Assembly: GCA_045837725.1 (NCBI GenBank)
Contig: JBEWZL010000168.1
Location: forward strand, 1 to 64,000
Source: Vermamoeba vermiformis
Lineage: Eukaryota > Tubulinea > Echinamoebida
Length of the DNA: 64,000 nucleotides
Reading direction: 5' to 3'
Both the position numbers and the translations under genes were made by a program. Of the stretch, positions 8,132 through 18,007 are shown piece after piece; positions within the stretch are counted from its first letter, which is position 1; each line of letters starts with the position of its first letter. The notes below the pieces were generated by a model. It saw nothing but the letters and a program-made list of their open reading frames with translations, was not told the origin of the DNA and ran no database searches.

Positions 8132-10548
8132 CTAAAGCTTCTTCGATACGATATCACAAATATCAGCCATACTCTAAATATGATAAATATTCGTCGTTAG
8201 AATAGAAACCTTTCAAACGCTTGACATCTCACTTACAGGTCTTTGGTTTGGATCCATCTTCCAACACATTTGCATCAACTCTTTCAGCACAGGATCGCAG
8301 TCGTCAGGAATAGCGGGAGTAAAACCTTCGTCACTGTAATATATTGTTAGTGCAATTGTAAATAAATAATAGCTCCTCTTACCGAATTCTGCAGGCGATC
8401 TCGAGTTGATTTCCGTCTGCATGTGGTTCGTGTCCATTGACAATCTCGCTGACTATCAACGATATGTTTAGTCGTTGCACTCGCTAACAGATTGAAACAA
8501 CTTACTGACGATACCAAAGGTCCATACATCCGATTTGGTGCTGTACGTCATTGACTTGATGCTTGGTGATCAGGAATAGGAATTTGTTTTTTTTTTTTTT
8601 TTTTTTTTGTTTTTTTTTTTTTTTTTTCTCGATTTGATTGCGACATCTGCACCACGCCAGTGACTACAAAGAACGAGTTAAACCTTGCACATCGTTCACA
8701 GTATCAGCACTGGCTTTGCTTACCCAATGAACACTTTGCCAAAGCTTCCTGCACCAATTTCTTTGTCGAACTGAAGCTCTTTGTACGGAATGAGCATCTT
8801 CGATGAAATATCTTCCATTGGTGCAGCCATCGCTGAGTAACTGGTCGTTGAATTTCGGGATGGTGGAAGCGCATCGTAGGCTAGTTTGTTGTCACTACCG
8901 CTCTTGCCCTCAGGATCTTCAGGCTTGGTCTGTCTCTTTCGCAAGAAGAACACCAACAAAAAGATGCCAGCACCGACTGCTGCACCGACCAATGATGTCG
9001 TCAGTCCTGCTGTCAACGCCACGTCTGGTGCTGTTGGAGTGTTCGTGATGAAATCTTGCGGCGAAGTTGGCGCGGTTGGCACAGGAGAGTCAGCAGGTGT
9101 TATATCCGATACTGGAGAGCTTGTAGGGGCCGTGCTTGACACGGGGGTTGTAACGACAGGCTTTGGAGGAGGTTGTTGATAGTTCCAGAAGTCATAGCCA
9201 GTCCAGTGTGGCACGACAACAGTGTCTTGGAGACACGAAATTGCAAACCAATCTGTATCGGCTGTGCGTCTCTTTTCATTCACGATTGAAAAGTTGCTGG
9301 GAATATCGAGTGCCAGCAAGACGTAGTCTGTGATAGCGTTGTCCTTCGAAGATAAGAACAGCATCATGGTAGTGTTCATACGGCACGTGGAGATATGAGT
9401 GCCGGGTGGAGGATAATTCGTGTCGGCGTAAGTCGAGTTTAAAAAGATCAAATTGGTCGGATCCGCTGATGAAGTGCAAAAGTAGTTCGTTAAGGTTTTG
9501 CCACAGCCCCACCATTCGTCGTTATCATTCGCATCCATCCAAAAGTCGGCCGTGCCTTCAATTCGTAAATTTTGTTCGCAGTAAGTAGAATTGCACTTGT
9601 ATAACAAAGTGTAGCCAGCCGTAATAGGAAGTATCACCCAGAAGCGGTCGTCTGGAATTTAAATTAATCCAAAACGTGCAATAGAAAACGTCTTACTTAC
9701 TGTTAACGTATCGAACAATCTTATTTACTGCGTTCGAGGCAGGCGTATCTGCGAGATAAGAGAATGGTCCGGGCAAGGATAAAGTATTGTTGAGGTACGA
9801 GGTTAAATTGGATCCGCCCTAAAAAGGATATCAATTTGAATAACCGTCATCTTTACGAATCAAACGGCAAAGAAGTCTTACTCCCCAAGTGATAGTAATC
9901 AAGCTCTCACCCGACCACACAACTGACGCTCCCATGTTATCTTGGTTCGGGACGACGGGAATAGGCGAGGACATGTATTGCGGAGTGGCGCCGTTGCCCA
10001 TTCCAAGGACTGCGTACATTATTTGACCATCTTGAACCTAAAAAAATTAGATTTATAATTAAATTTAAACGTTTAACGCTAAATTAAATTTAAATTTAGT
10101 GGATCATTTGGGAATTCTTACCGCCGAAATTGCACCATATGAACACGGTGAATAAGGAGCACCTCTGATAACCCAATGCACCACGTTCTTCCACGACGGA
10201 GGATAAAGAGGATCTTGGGAGGGCTCTCTCGTGAGAGTAACGTCGCCAGTCTTCGGGTTATAAGTAATAGTCTTTTGACCTGCGTAATAGCTTGAATCAA
10301 TAGCGCAGGCCAAATAAATGCCGGTATCAGGATCGACCGAAACAAATTGTATCTCCCGAAACCAGACGTATTGATAGTTCAAGAGTTCATTTTGAGTTGC
10401 AATAAACGTAAGCTCTATTAAAACAATTATTATTAGTTTTTTAGACTAAGGAAAGAGGTAAAATGTAGCGCTTACTTTGGGATTGAACGAGTGTTATCGT
10501 CAAACAAACGAACAACGCGACGGACAATCGAGGCAAGAAGCTCCACAT
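8132..10548 (-). CDS. Receptor protein kinase copy B, kinase core missing (decayed or misassembled)
   Basis: Tandem paralogue of the kinase at 4106-6972 with the same exon plan: signal peptide (10548 downward, ending LVQSQ), ectodomain, Pro/Thr stalk, membrane helix, Gly loop [11 protein letters not shown] and VAIK. The C-terminal lobe exons are also present ([13 protein letters not shown] piece near 8530, [14 protein letters not shown] near 8330, final exon near 8170 ending ADICDIVSKKL). The roughly 500 bp that in copy A encode HRDLAVRN and DFG are absent; in their place lie two long T runs (8587-8627). As drawn the protein cannot phosphorylate. The alternatives are a real deletion, or an assembler collapse at the homopolymer. 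Bases 8628-8815, including an intron, are nearly identical to copy A. Confidence 0.75.
8587..8627. repeat. Poly-T tract T22-G-T18 at the kinase B deletion point
   Basis: Twenty-two Ts, one G, then eighteen Ts. Left of it sequence aligns to copy A near 4570, right of it to copy A near 5062, so the tract replaces about 500 bp of homologous sequence. It is either a scar or an assembly artefact. Confidence 0.9.
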
Positions 10549-11144
10549 AATGAATTTCGCTTAAGTAAGCACTCTTGTGCGATGTTCTTCTGCAATGATT
10601 TGAAATTCTGACCCAACCGGAAAGGGCTGGACAACTTTCCAAATACGGAGATTTTGCCGAGCTCTTACTTCTCGGCGTGTATTACACACGTGTTTACAAA
10701 TTAAATCATCTTATTTTAGCTTTACTTATTATTAGTTATGTACGTTAACTAGTTGCCTTTTTAAGACGCTTGGTTTTGACGCGAGGCAATTAAATTGGAC
10801 AATTAAATAATAATAGTTTAACGTACTCGATTATATTTTGGGTGTTATGTAACGCACCACGGAAATTTTATTTCAATTTTTTGACGTCATAGCTAATAGA
10901 TCAAATCTGCCAGATGTTGCACTTGTCACTTTAAAAGCTAATTTACCTTTATAGGTCAATAGGATTACTATGTGTTTCGATTAGCGAAACAAATGCGGCT
11001 CCTGGATTCAGTTGAGGTCATCATGTAATTATAAATTTGACTTTCAGCTTTCTTGTGCATTTAGACGATACCTGAGAATGGGAATCCGAATATTGTACTA
11101 CTAGCCAATGTACCCATTAATTGTTTGTACATTTATTTTTATAT
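10549..11144. other. Spacer between receptor kinase B and the ankyrin-RING gene
   Basis: About 600 bp, AT-rich, holding the upstream region of kinase B and the 3' flank of the next gene. No feature recognised. Confidence 0.5.
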
Positions 11145-12373
11145 TTACAAGGTTGTTTTGAAGATCTTGACAACTCGAACGATGTTGGCACGACAGATCG
11201 GACAAACCGCCAGAGAGCTGCTGCACGTCGAACAAATCGATGAGTGGCCGCACTCTAGCAGCACTGTGTCGATCTCTTCTTTCATACATATAATACAAAG
11301 CTCCTTTTCTTTCAGTCGTTCCAATTCACTCTTGATCAGCTCCACATCCGAGTCATCCCTGCTCGACGATAGCGGGCTTCTATCGCTATCTAAGACTGAG
11401 TTATTGTTCTTAGGACTATCGTGAACTTTAGGTATGCTATCAAACGAGTCGCTCGCTGATAAGGTTTTGATCTCTGGTTCTAGATCTGAGCCACTGGAAT
11501 TGCTCAGACTTAGATCACTGAAGCTTTTGTTCAATGCCATGGCATTATTATTGTTGTTCTCAGGCTCTGGGATCTCCGTGCTAACAGTCAACAAACCGCA
11601 ATGAGCAGCCATCAACTGCGCTAGTTCTGGATGCTTTGCTCGTTTGGCAACTTGAATAGCGGTCTCAGACGTGTCAATCGTTTTGAGTAAAGGGTCTGCG
11701 CCGTATCTTAATAACATCTTAATCACCTCTTCGTAGCCTTCTTCACTAGCAATATGCAGCGCTATGAATTGACACGTGTACGTTAGATCTTATTAAAACT
11801 CGTTTCTGCAAAGTCTTACCAGTGCACGTCTTTTTTCTGCCAGGAATAGGCACGTAGCCAACTCGAAGTGCAGGATTTTTTGATCTGAAGAATAATTCAG
11901 CAATTAGAACGAGCTAATTCTTTTTTTGAGACAGCAAGTCAAATCTGACTTTGGTGCTAACTTACTTGACAAACCAGATAGGCTTTGCACGATACTCATC
12001 TACGTGATGTTTTCCAGACTTTAATAGTGTTTCTACTTGCTTAACATCACCAAAGAAGCTGCAATAAATATAAGTAACAGATTTTGCGTTTGAGTCGATT
12101 TATTCGTAATAATTTGCCAATAATATACTATGATTAACGCATAAATATTATTAAGTTGGCTTTGGCAAGTAATGAGCTTGAGAAATAAATGAAATTTTGG
12201 AAAGATTTTATTTACCTTGCCCAATGCAGTGGCTTTTTTGCTTCGTTCCAATTTTCATTACCGTAGTCTATTTTTTTGGAATTTTCTTTCTTACTATTAT
12301 TCATATTTTTTGAATTGTTGTCATTATTTTGGTTGGGATCCTTCCCATCACCAGTCGAGTTGGACTTTTCCAT
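11145..12373 (-). CDS. Ankyrin-repeat protein with C-terminal RING finger (candidate E3 ubiquitin ligase)
   Basis: Four exons, near 12373-12219, 12060-11966, 11885-11821 and 11763-11145. After an Asn/Lys-rich N-terminus, ankyrin repeats begin with PLHWASFFGDVKQVETLLKSG (split by the first intron) and continue with CTALHIASEEGYEEVIKMLL and RYGADPLLK. A Ser/Asp-rich linker follows. The last 60 residues are a C3HC4 RING of the IAP/MULAN type: CIICMKEEIDTVLLECGHSSIC followed by C-CPICRA. RING proteins recruit E2 enzymes; the ankyrin part would select the target (inference). The ATG at 12373 is chosen because the open frame upstream has no other ATG; an additional 5' exon is possible. Confidence 0.85.
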
Positions 12374-12781
12374 AGTACTATCACCGCCTTCGTAATACTT
12401 TGTATTCACTGTAACTAGAGAAGACCATACGTCAGTTGTTGTGTTATGTAAATCGTCAGGCGTCAGCGATAACGGAAAAAAGAAAAAATCAGAGAACACG
12501 AATTTATCCGTTACAACTAATTTGAACTGCCCTAGTTAGCTAAGGGTGCAGCAAACTGAACGGCTCCTTATTTGGCATTCGAAGAGATGGATCGAGTCAA
12601 ATTTCAGTTTAATTATAATGTACATATTACAAAGTCATTGATATTTACAGCGTAGTCTTTTAGCACATTATTAGTGTGCTACGTATTATTCTTTTGATAT
12701 AAATAGCAGAATCTCGAGTTTCGAGATTCGGATTCAAAATTGCCAGATGGTTAAATAAATAATGAATATTAACATCTATCT
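12374..12781. other. Spacer with two perfect short hairpins
   Basis: Between two minus-strand genes. It contains TAGCACA-ttattag-TGTGCTA (12661-12681) and GAATCTCGA-gtt-TCGAGATTC (12709-12729), both perfect inverted repeats, 30-120 bp beyond the stop of the ELM2-SANT gene on its upstream-neighbour side. They may be transcription-linked structures or chance. No ORF seen. Confidence 0.45.
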
Positions 12782-14559
12782 CTACTGTTTCCTCTCTTTC
12801 GCCGGCGACTCTGCCACCCCAAACATATTCAGCACTTCGCGGAAGTCTACAGAGTCCAAGGAAGGTGTCTTTGTCGTGGATGAGGTCAAGGGAGTCAAGT
12901 CGAACAGCGGTGGAATGTCACCACTGCCCAACTCGTTCTCCTTCTTGTCGTCTTCACGAGCTCGCTTGATAGCTCGGACACGGTCCCAGTCAATGTCAGC
13001 AAACACGGCAATGTCGAAGGGCGCAAGATCTTCGTGTTCCTCGCGCTTCCGTTTCCTACTGTTGTCGCGTGTCAGGTAACCAGGAAGGGTCTTTTGACCG
13101 GCCATTGCTATGGAGTAGTCCACTCGCGGTTTATCGCGAAGCCGACTGTCGTTCGTCCTTCCGTTCAAGCCTTCTTTTAACGGGAGTGTTGTTTGTAGGA
13201 CTGCTTCACGCCTTGTGTTGCGCAAGATTTGCTCGCGCTGCCATTCGGCAAAGCGCCTCGTGTGCTTCCAGCAATAAAAGAAGTGAACAATTTCGGGAAG
13301 AGTCTTAGTCTTGACGAAGAGTCGTTGCGCCAGCCTGAACTTGCGGTACTGTTGTGTCATTGCTTGCTCGAACAGTGCGACCTCTTGGCCGGTCCACTCG
13401 ACTGTTAAAATGATACTATTAGCCTAACACTACTATGAATGAGGTGTGCTTAAGGTCTTACCACTTGTGTGTTTAGTGTTGTGCCAAGCTAAGTTCTTCT
13501 GTTTCATTTCTTCGATCGCATCTTTGACGTTATACTTGTTGTTGTGTAGAATGGTGAGAGCTTGCTCCTCCGTTATTAGTTGCACGCCCGTAGCATTGCT
13601 ATTATATTCGGCACCAGGGTGCAAGGTGGTTCCACGAGTAAACGAGTACCTGAAGGACTCATCTGCCTCGTACTTGGTCTGTTTGAGATAGGCCTCCACC
13701 TCTTCTTCTGGCAAAGCAAAGGGGTCCCACGCGAGCTCTCCTGCTCTGGCTTCTTCAACTTCCTTGCTTTCCTTGCCATACGTCTCTGTTAAGCTAAAAT
13801 TAGATCCCGCCAAAAAGGTGAAGGATTGATTGATTGATTCATGGAAGGAGGAGCGTTTGGATACTTGCCTATAAAATCCTCGATATCGGCTTGGTGATTG
13901 GTGCCGATACATATCCTATTTACATCAGGGTTCACTGGAGGTTCTATCCACGTTCAATAATGTGTTAGTAAATTTAATTAATTTTCAAAATGTTACTAAA
14001 TGCAGTAAAATAATGCCCGTTGGCCTGATAAATTACTTGTAGTATATATATAATTATCGTAGCATTATAAAATTCTAATGTCAAGTTATTGGTGAGCTTA
14101 AGGATGGCTCGACGCATCGGAGATTTGGCAGTTCAGTGGTTAAATTTGCCATTATGACTTACCGTATGACTCGTCTGACTCGGAGTTATAATCTTCTAAG
14201 TTCATGTTGACATCTTTAACCTCACTCTCGTCGCTCTCTGAAAGTGTACGCGCATGTCAGTCAAATGCAGATGCCAAATGTCAGTGACAAGACGTACCTG
14301 ACTCAACAGAATCCGAGTCGACATTAGGAGAGGTTGGTTCTTCACCAGATTCAGGAGATTCATGCGGAGATGACATTTCAGGAATGGCTACGAAACAAGG
14401 AGGGCACTCATGCGCGACGTTCTTATGGCCGTTTGCGTTATGCTCCATTGCAGACTCTATGAGTAGAAGGTTGCGGATCGTTCTCGCGTCAGATCGGCAG
14501 TCTATTCGTAGAGGAGTACAAACTAGGTCAGTTGGTAAATCTGTCCACTGTGAATCCAT
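12782..14559 (-). CDS. ELM2-SANT domain protein, MIER-like chromatin corepressor component
   Basis: Exon 1 (14559 to about 14299) gives an acidic N-terminus, and a second acidic exon lies near 14238-14163. The ELM2 domain starts in the exon near 13943-13870 with VNPDVNRICIGTNHQADI, its hallmark, and continues in the next exon through LAWDPFALPEEEVEAYLKQ to ALTILHNNKYNVKDAIEEM. The SANT domain follows in the last exon: EWTGQEVALFEQAM, then KTLPEIVHFFYCWKHTRRF. This pair recruits and activates class I histone deacetylases in MTA, MIER and CoREST proteins; the layout and the acidic head are closest to MIER. The intron after IEDFI appears to use a GC donor (G|GCAAGT). The protein ends KERKQ at 12782. 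Confidence 0.88.
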
Positions 14560-14690
14560 GGTTGGAATAAGCTAACTACTGTTGAATGGTTTAGTTAAAC
14601 CACATGCCGATTCCAAAGATGAGCGGATCCAAAAGAACTATCGAAATTTCGAATTTTGTAATAAAAAATAATAATGTACAAAAATAAATA

Positions 14691-15340
14691 TTGTTAACCG
14701 GGCTCAAATCCCCCCGTAAACTGTTTTATAAAACTGTTCAAATTAATTATTTTAATTTTTTGGCAATTATTTATAAAATTATAATAATTAAATTTTTTGA
14801 TACCAGGCTCGCGGCACGTTCGAAGAATAATTTTTACAAACAAACGAATAGGTGCTCCTTTTAGCGACACCGTACGGGAGAAATGACGGGGACCGAACAG
14901 CCGCAAGGTCATTCGGATCAGAGGCGACTGGGGAGCGACGCACCGGCTCCCATTTTAAAGTTTAGGTAAGCCACAAAACCACACGATACACGGCGGGGTA
15001 GTGAACCTACCACCGCTACTGACACTCACAAGTGCACAACAGCTGTCCCGCGATGTACGTATATTTGTATTGCAACGTTAAATAAATTTATATACTTCCC
15101 TAAATACGTGTGATATTACTATTGCTAACGGGCGAGGGCAATGCATCGCACCGCCAGTATTGATTAATTAAAATGTTTAATTATTATTAAAATTTTTAAT
15201 TTATCGAATTCTTTCAACAAAATAAATTAAAAAGTTCTAAATCGCTTCGGAAATTAAACAATTGCATAAAATCAAAACTTAAATTTAATTTGAACAGTTT
15301 TATAAAACGGTTTACGGGGGGATTTGAGCCCGGTTAACAA
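14691..15340. mobile_element. Non-autonomous DNA transposon (MITE), 650 bp, with 56-bp inverted repeats and TA target site
   Basis: The ends TTGTTAACCGGGCTCAAATC... and its reverse complement match over 56 bp with one mismatch (14691-14746 and 15285-15340). Both ends are flanked by TA (14689-14690 and 15341-15342). The interior has no coding frame and includes a GC-richer stretch at about 14800-15060 and AT-rich flanks. TA duplication suggests mobilisation by a Tc1-mariner-superfamily transposase. The repeats are unrelated to those of the pogo element at 1-2032, so a different transposase is needed. The near-perfect ends imply a young copy. Confidence 0.88.
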
Positions 15341-15809
15341 TAAAATTAAATTCCCGCGCAACCTTTTTTTGACGAGACAGACGTCGTGTTGTGGTCAGGG
15401 GTTTTTTTTGGCTGGAAGAATGACAAATTTTGACCGGACATAACCAAAGTTTTTGGCCGTCAAAAATTTTTGCCTGTCAAAAATTGAACCCAAAGACCCT
15501 GTGTGACACGTCTTTTTCCCGAACCAAGCTCGTGAGGTCTTACCTACATACATAGCTTCTCTATTATTGAGGACCGTTTGGTTCTTTGACTCAATTCTTC
15601 CTTTTGCAATGATTAGTGAACATCACTTGTCATCGGTTGACGTGTCATAGATCTACCGTGGTAGAGTTGGCCGCAGACGATGGGGACCCAATGTTATGTA
15701 TTTTGGAAAAACGGGAAAACGGATCCACATCCTCCGTATAAAATGAGCGTTTCTCCTGAAATTTCCTGCGGTTTAATTTCTTGTCGTTCCGCGTCTCATT
15801 TTTATTTGA
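15341..15809. other. Spacer upstream of the glycerophosphodiesterase gene
   Basis: About 470 bp of probable promoter and 5' UTR. TATAAAA occurs at about 15737-15743, some 70 bp before the ATG. Nothing else recognised. Confidence 0.45.
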
Positions 15810-17098
15810 ATGTTGTTACGAATAGCACGACTGACCACTAAACGATCAATATTGAGACAACTTTGGTTTGGAAGAATGGAATCCACATCCCATACGCTAC
15901 AACTCAAGGCGCCCGTGCATGGATCTCACCGTGGAGGTGGCTCAATATTTGCGCCCGAAAATACTATGTATGCTTATAGAAAGTCGGTCAATGAGGTGAA
16001 AACACAGGTCTTAGAATTCGACGTCAGGCGTTCACTGGTAAGACTAAATTATTTTTATCAGCCAATTGATTATTGACGATTGAATACGTGGCGTAGTAAT
16101 TATTGTCAATTTTTTAAAATATTTTGGGTAAAGGATGGAAATTTGGTTCTAATGCACGATGATGAAGTGGATCGAACTACAGACGGTGATGGCAATATTT
16201 CTTTAATGACACTCGAGGAAATTAAGTAAGTGCTATTACTTTCGCTAGCGAACTCGCTGGGCTTACCTAACATTCGTCATAGGAAACTGGATGCGGCTTA
16301 CCACTTCTCACCGAACGGCGTTGATTATCCTTTGAGAGGCCGAGAGGACACTAAAGTTCCAACTTTAGACGAGTTGTTAACAGAGTTCATTCCTAAAGAG
16401 GATTTAATACTCTTCTTTGACTTGAAGGATATAACCGTAGTTGAAGATGTCATTGAAGTACGTCGATGCTTTGTGGGGTGTATATGAGGAATATTATCTA
16501 ATCGTGTTATGTAGATTATTAAGGACAGAAAGCTAGAGAAGAGGTCGATAATTGGCGCTGTTATGCCTGAAATTAACAAGAAGGTCATGGCCTTAAAGGT
16601 GCGTGCCCAAAAGCTTCAGTTTTATTAACTTCGTCTCATTAACGATTCGTTCTATAGCCACCAGAGGTCCCTGCAACGGTTGACGTCAGCACTATGAAGA
16701 AGATATATGCAGCGTATACTGTAGGAATGCTATGGAGTTATCCTGTTAAACACGAGATATTAGGCATCGTGCTGATGCATCCTGTCACAAAGGTGAGGCA
16801 GTACCATCGCATTTTTATCTTAGAACGTGTTCTAATACTCTGCAATTAGCTATTGACCGAGAATTTGGTAAAGGCTGTCCATAAGAAGGGCAAAAAGATT
16901 GCTGTCTTCGGACCAGATCTCAATGAAGTTGAGATGAAAAAGTTTTGTGTTCGCATCGGTGTTGATTATCTGTTTGCTGATCGACCAGACCTATTGAGAC
17001 AAGTCATAACAGAGCACGAGGAAGAGAAAAAGAACAACCCCGAGCCTGAGGAGCCCGTTGTCACCTCCAATAACCAAAGTAGCTGTTCTATAATGTAG
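15810..17098 (+). CDS. Glycerophosphodiester phosphodiesterase with C-terminal CaaX box
   Basis: Six exons (15810-16036, about 16135-16212, 16283-16456, 16514-16599, 16660-16791, 16850-17098). The GDPD barrel hydrolyses glycerophosphodiesters or lysophospholipids to glycerol-3-phosphate (or lysophosphatidate) and an alcohol, using a metal. Signature residues are present: GSHRGGG, FAPENT, LEFDVR (E and D metal ligands), LVLMHDDEVDRTTDG and IPKEDLILFFDLK. The barrel closes with VDYLFADRPDLL. The last residues SSCSIM form a CaaX prenylation motif (Met favours farnesyl), so the enzyme would sit on the cytosolic face of a membrane; this is unusual, since related enzymes use membrane helices. The start could be 15810 or the ATG at 15879; the first adds a basic, mitochondrial-like head. 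Confidence 0.87.
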
Positions 17099-17186
17099 AT
17101 AGGCATGTAAATAGTGATGCGATGCTATTTGTAAATATAAAACGGAATAGTTCGTGTAAGAAGTATTTTTACATTATGTACAGGCG

Positions 17187-17869
17187 TTAAATATTATTTT
17201 GGAAAGAGCTGGGATGCGATAAATAGTTCGAGTCTCTGGGTATCCTATTCAAGATATTAGAGTTATAATACGAATTGCGAGGCTAACTTACCGAACGAAT
17301 TTCCGCTTCACCAATTCACGATCTCCCCTGCAATCGTGTATTAGCAAAATATTCTATTCGCTAAATTAAAGAATGGGCACATACCATTGAAATATGAATG
17401 TATCGTTATCTAATATTTCTACAATTTTGCCTGGGACCCATTCTTGGTTTTTGAAGTCCCTCTCCGCAATCTGAGAACTGAGGTTAGCGACACGAAGACC
17501 AATAAGAAATTGCAATCACCTGTATTCTACCATCGCCGTTTTTTAACGTGTCGACGTAAAATGATATCTCCCCTGCGGGAACGTGGACATCTCCCGTAAT
17601 CTAGAAAAAATATTTAGCATGATTTTAAAAATTCTCCTATCGTCAAAATATGCAATTACATAATGCAGTAGTTGAGTTTATACCTTTTTGGCAATTAAAA
17701 AATTATCTTTTTGTATTATTTCCAAAATTTCCAACCCGTGGGAACCATAGTCGGCAAGCCAGAATCCAGTCAAGTCGAAAATTACAAACAATGGATTTAT
17801 GTCAACCGTTTTTGATGCACTGCCGTTGCTCTGAGATTGATTTGGTTGCGGTGATCGAGATGACTCCAT
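17187..17869 (-). CDS. Protein with FBXO31-like C-terminal domain
   Basis: Five short exons starting at 17869 (MESSRSPQPNQSQSNGS). The core reads FDLTGFWLADYGSHGLEILEI, ITGDVHVPAGEISFYVD, GDGRIQIAERDFKNQEWVPG and DNDTFIFQW. Its conserved G-W/YG.HG, TGD.(N)VPAG and W..G/F.F.W order matches the domain downstream of the F-box in FBXO31-type proteins, which in animals binds degrons such as C-terminal amides. No F-box is visible here, so the domain stands alone, roughly 155 residues. It could act as a degron reader lacking its own Skp1 contact, or the F-box exon was missed. It shares a short gap with the convergent GDPD gene. Confidence 0.68.
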
Positions 17870-18007
17870 AATTATTATTTACCACGATTCGGTTATCATT
17901 TACCAACTAATGAAATATAAACTGTTGTTCTATACAAACGAAGTATTATTATAATTTTAGTTTTTATTTAACACAGAAAGTTGCACTGAAAGCACGTGCT
18001 TGCTGCT

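Noticed and set aside
14695-14725. tRNA-derived SINE suggested by the B-box-like GGGCTCAAATCCC
   Set aside because: No A-box or cloverleaf and no poly-A tail; the same string at both ends in inverse order is explained by the transposon's inverted repeats.
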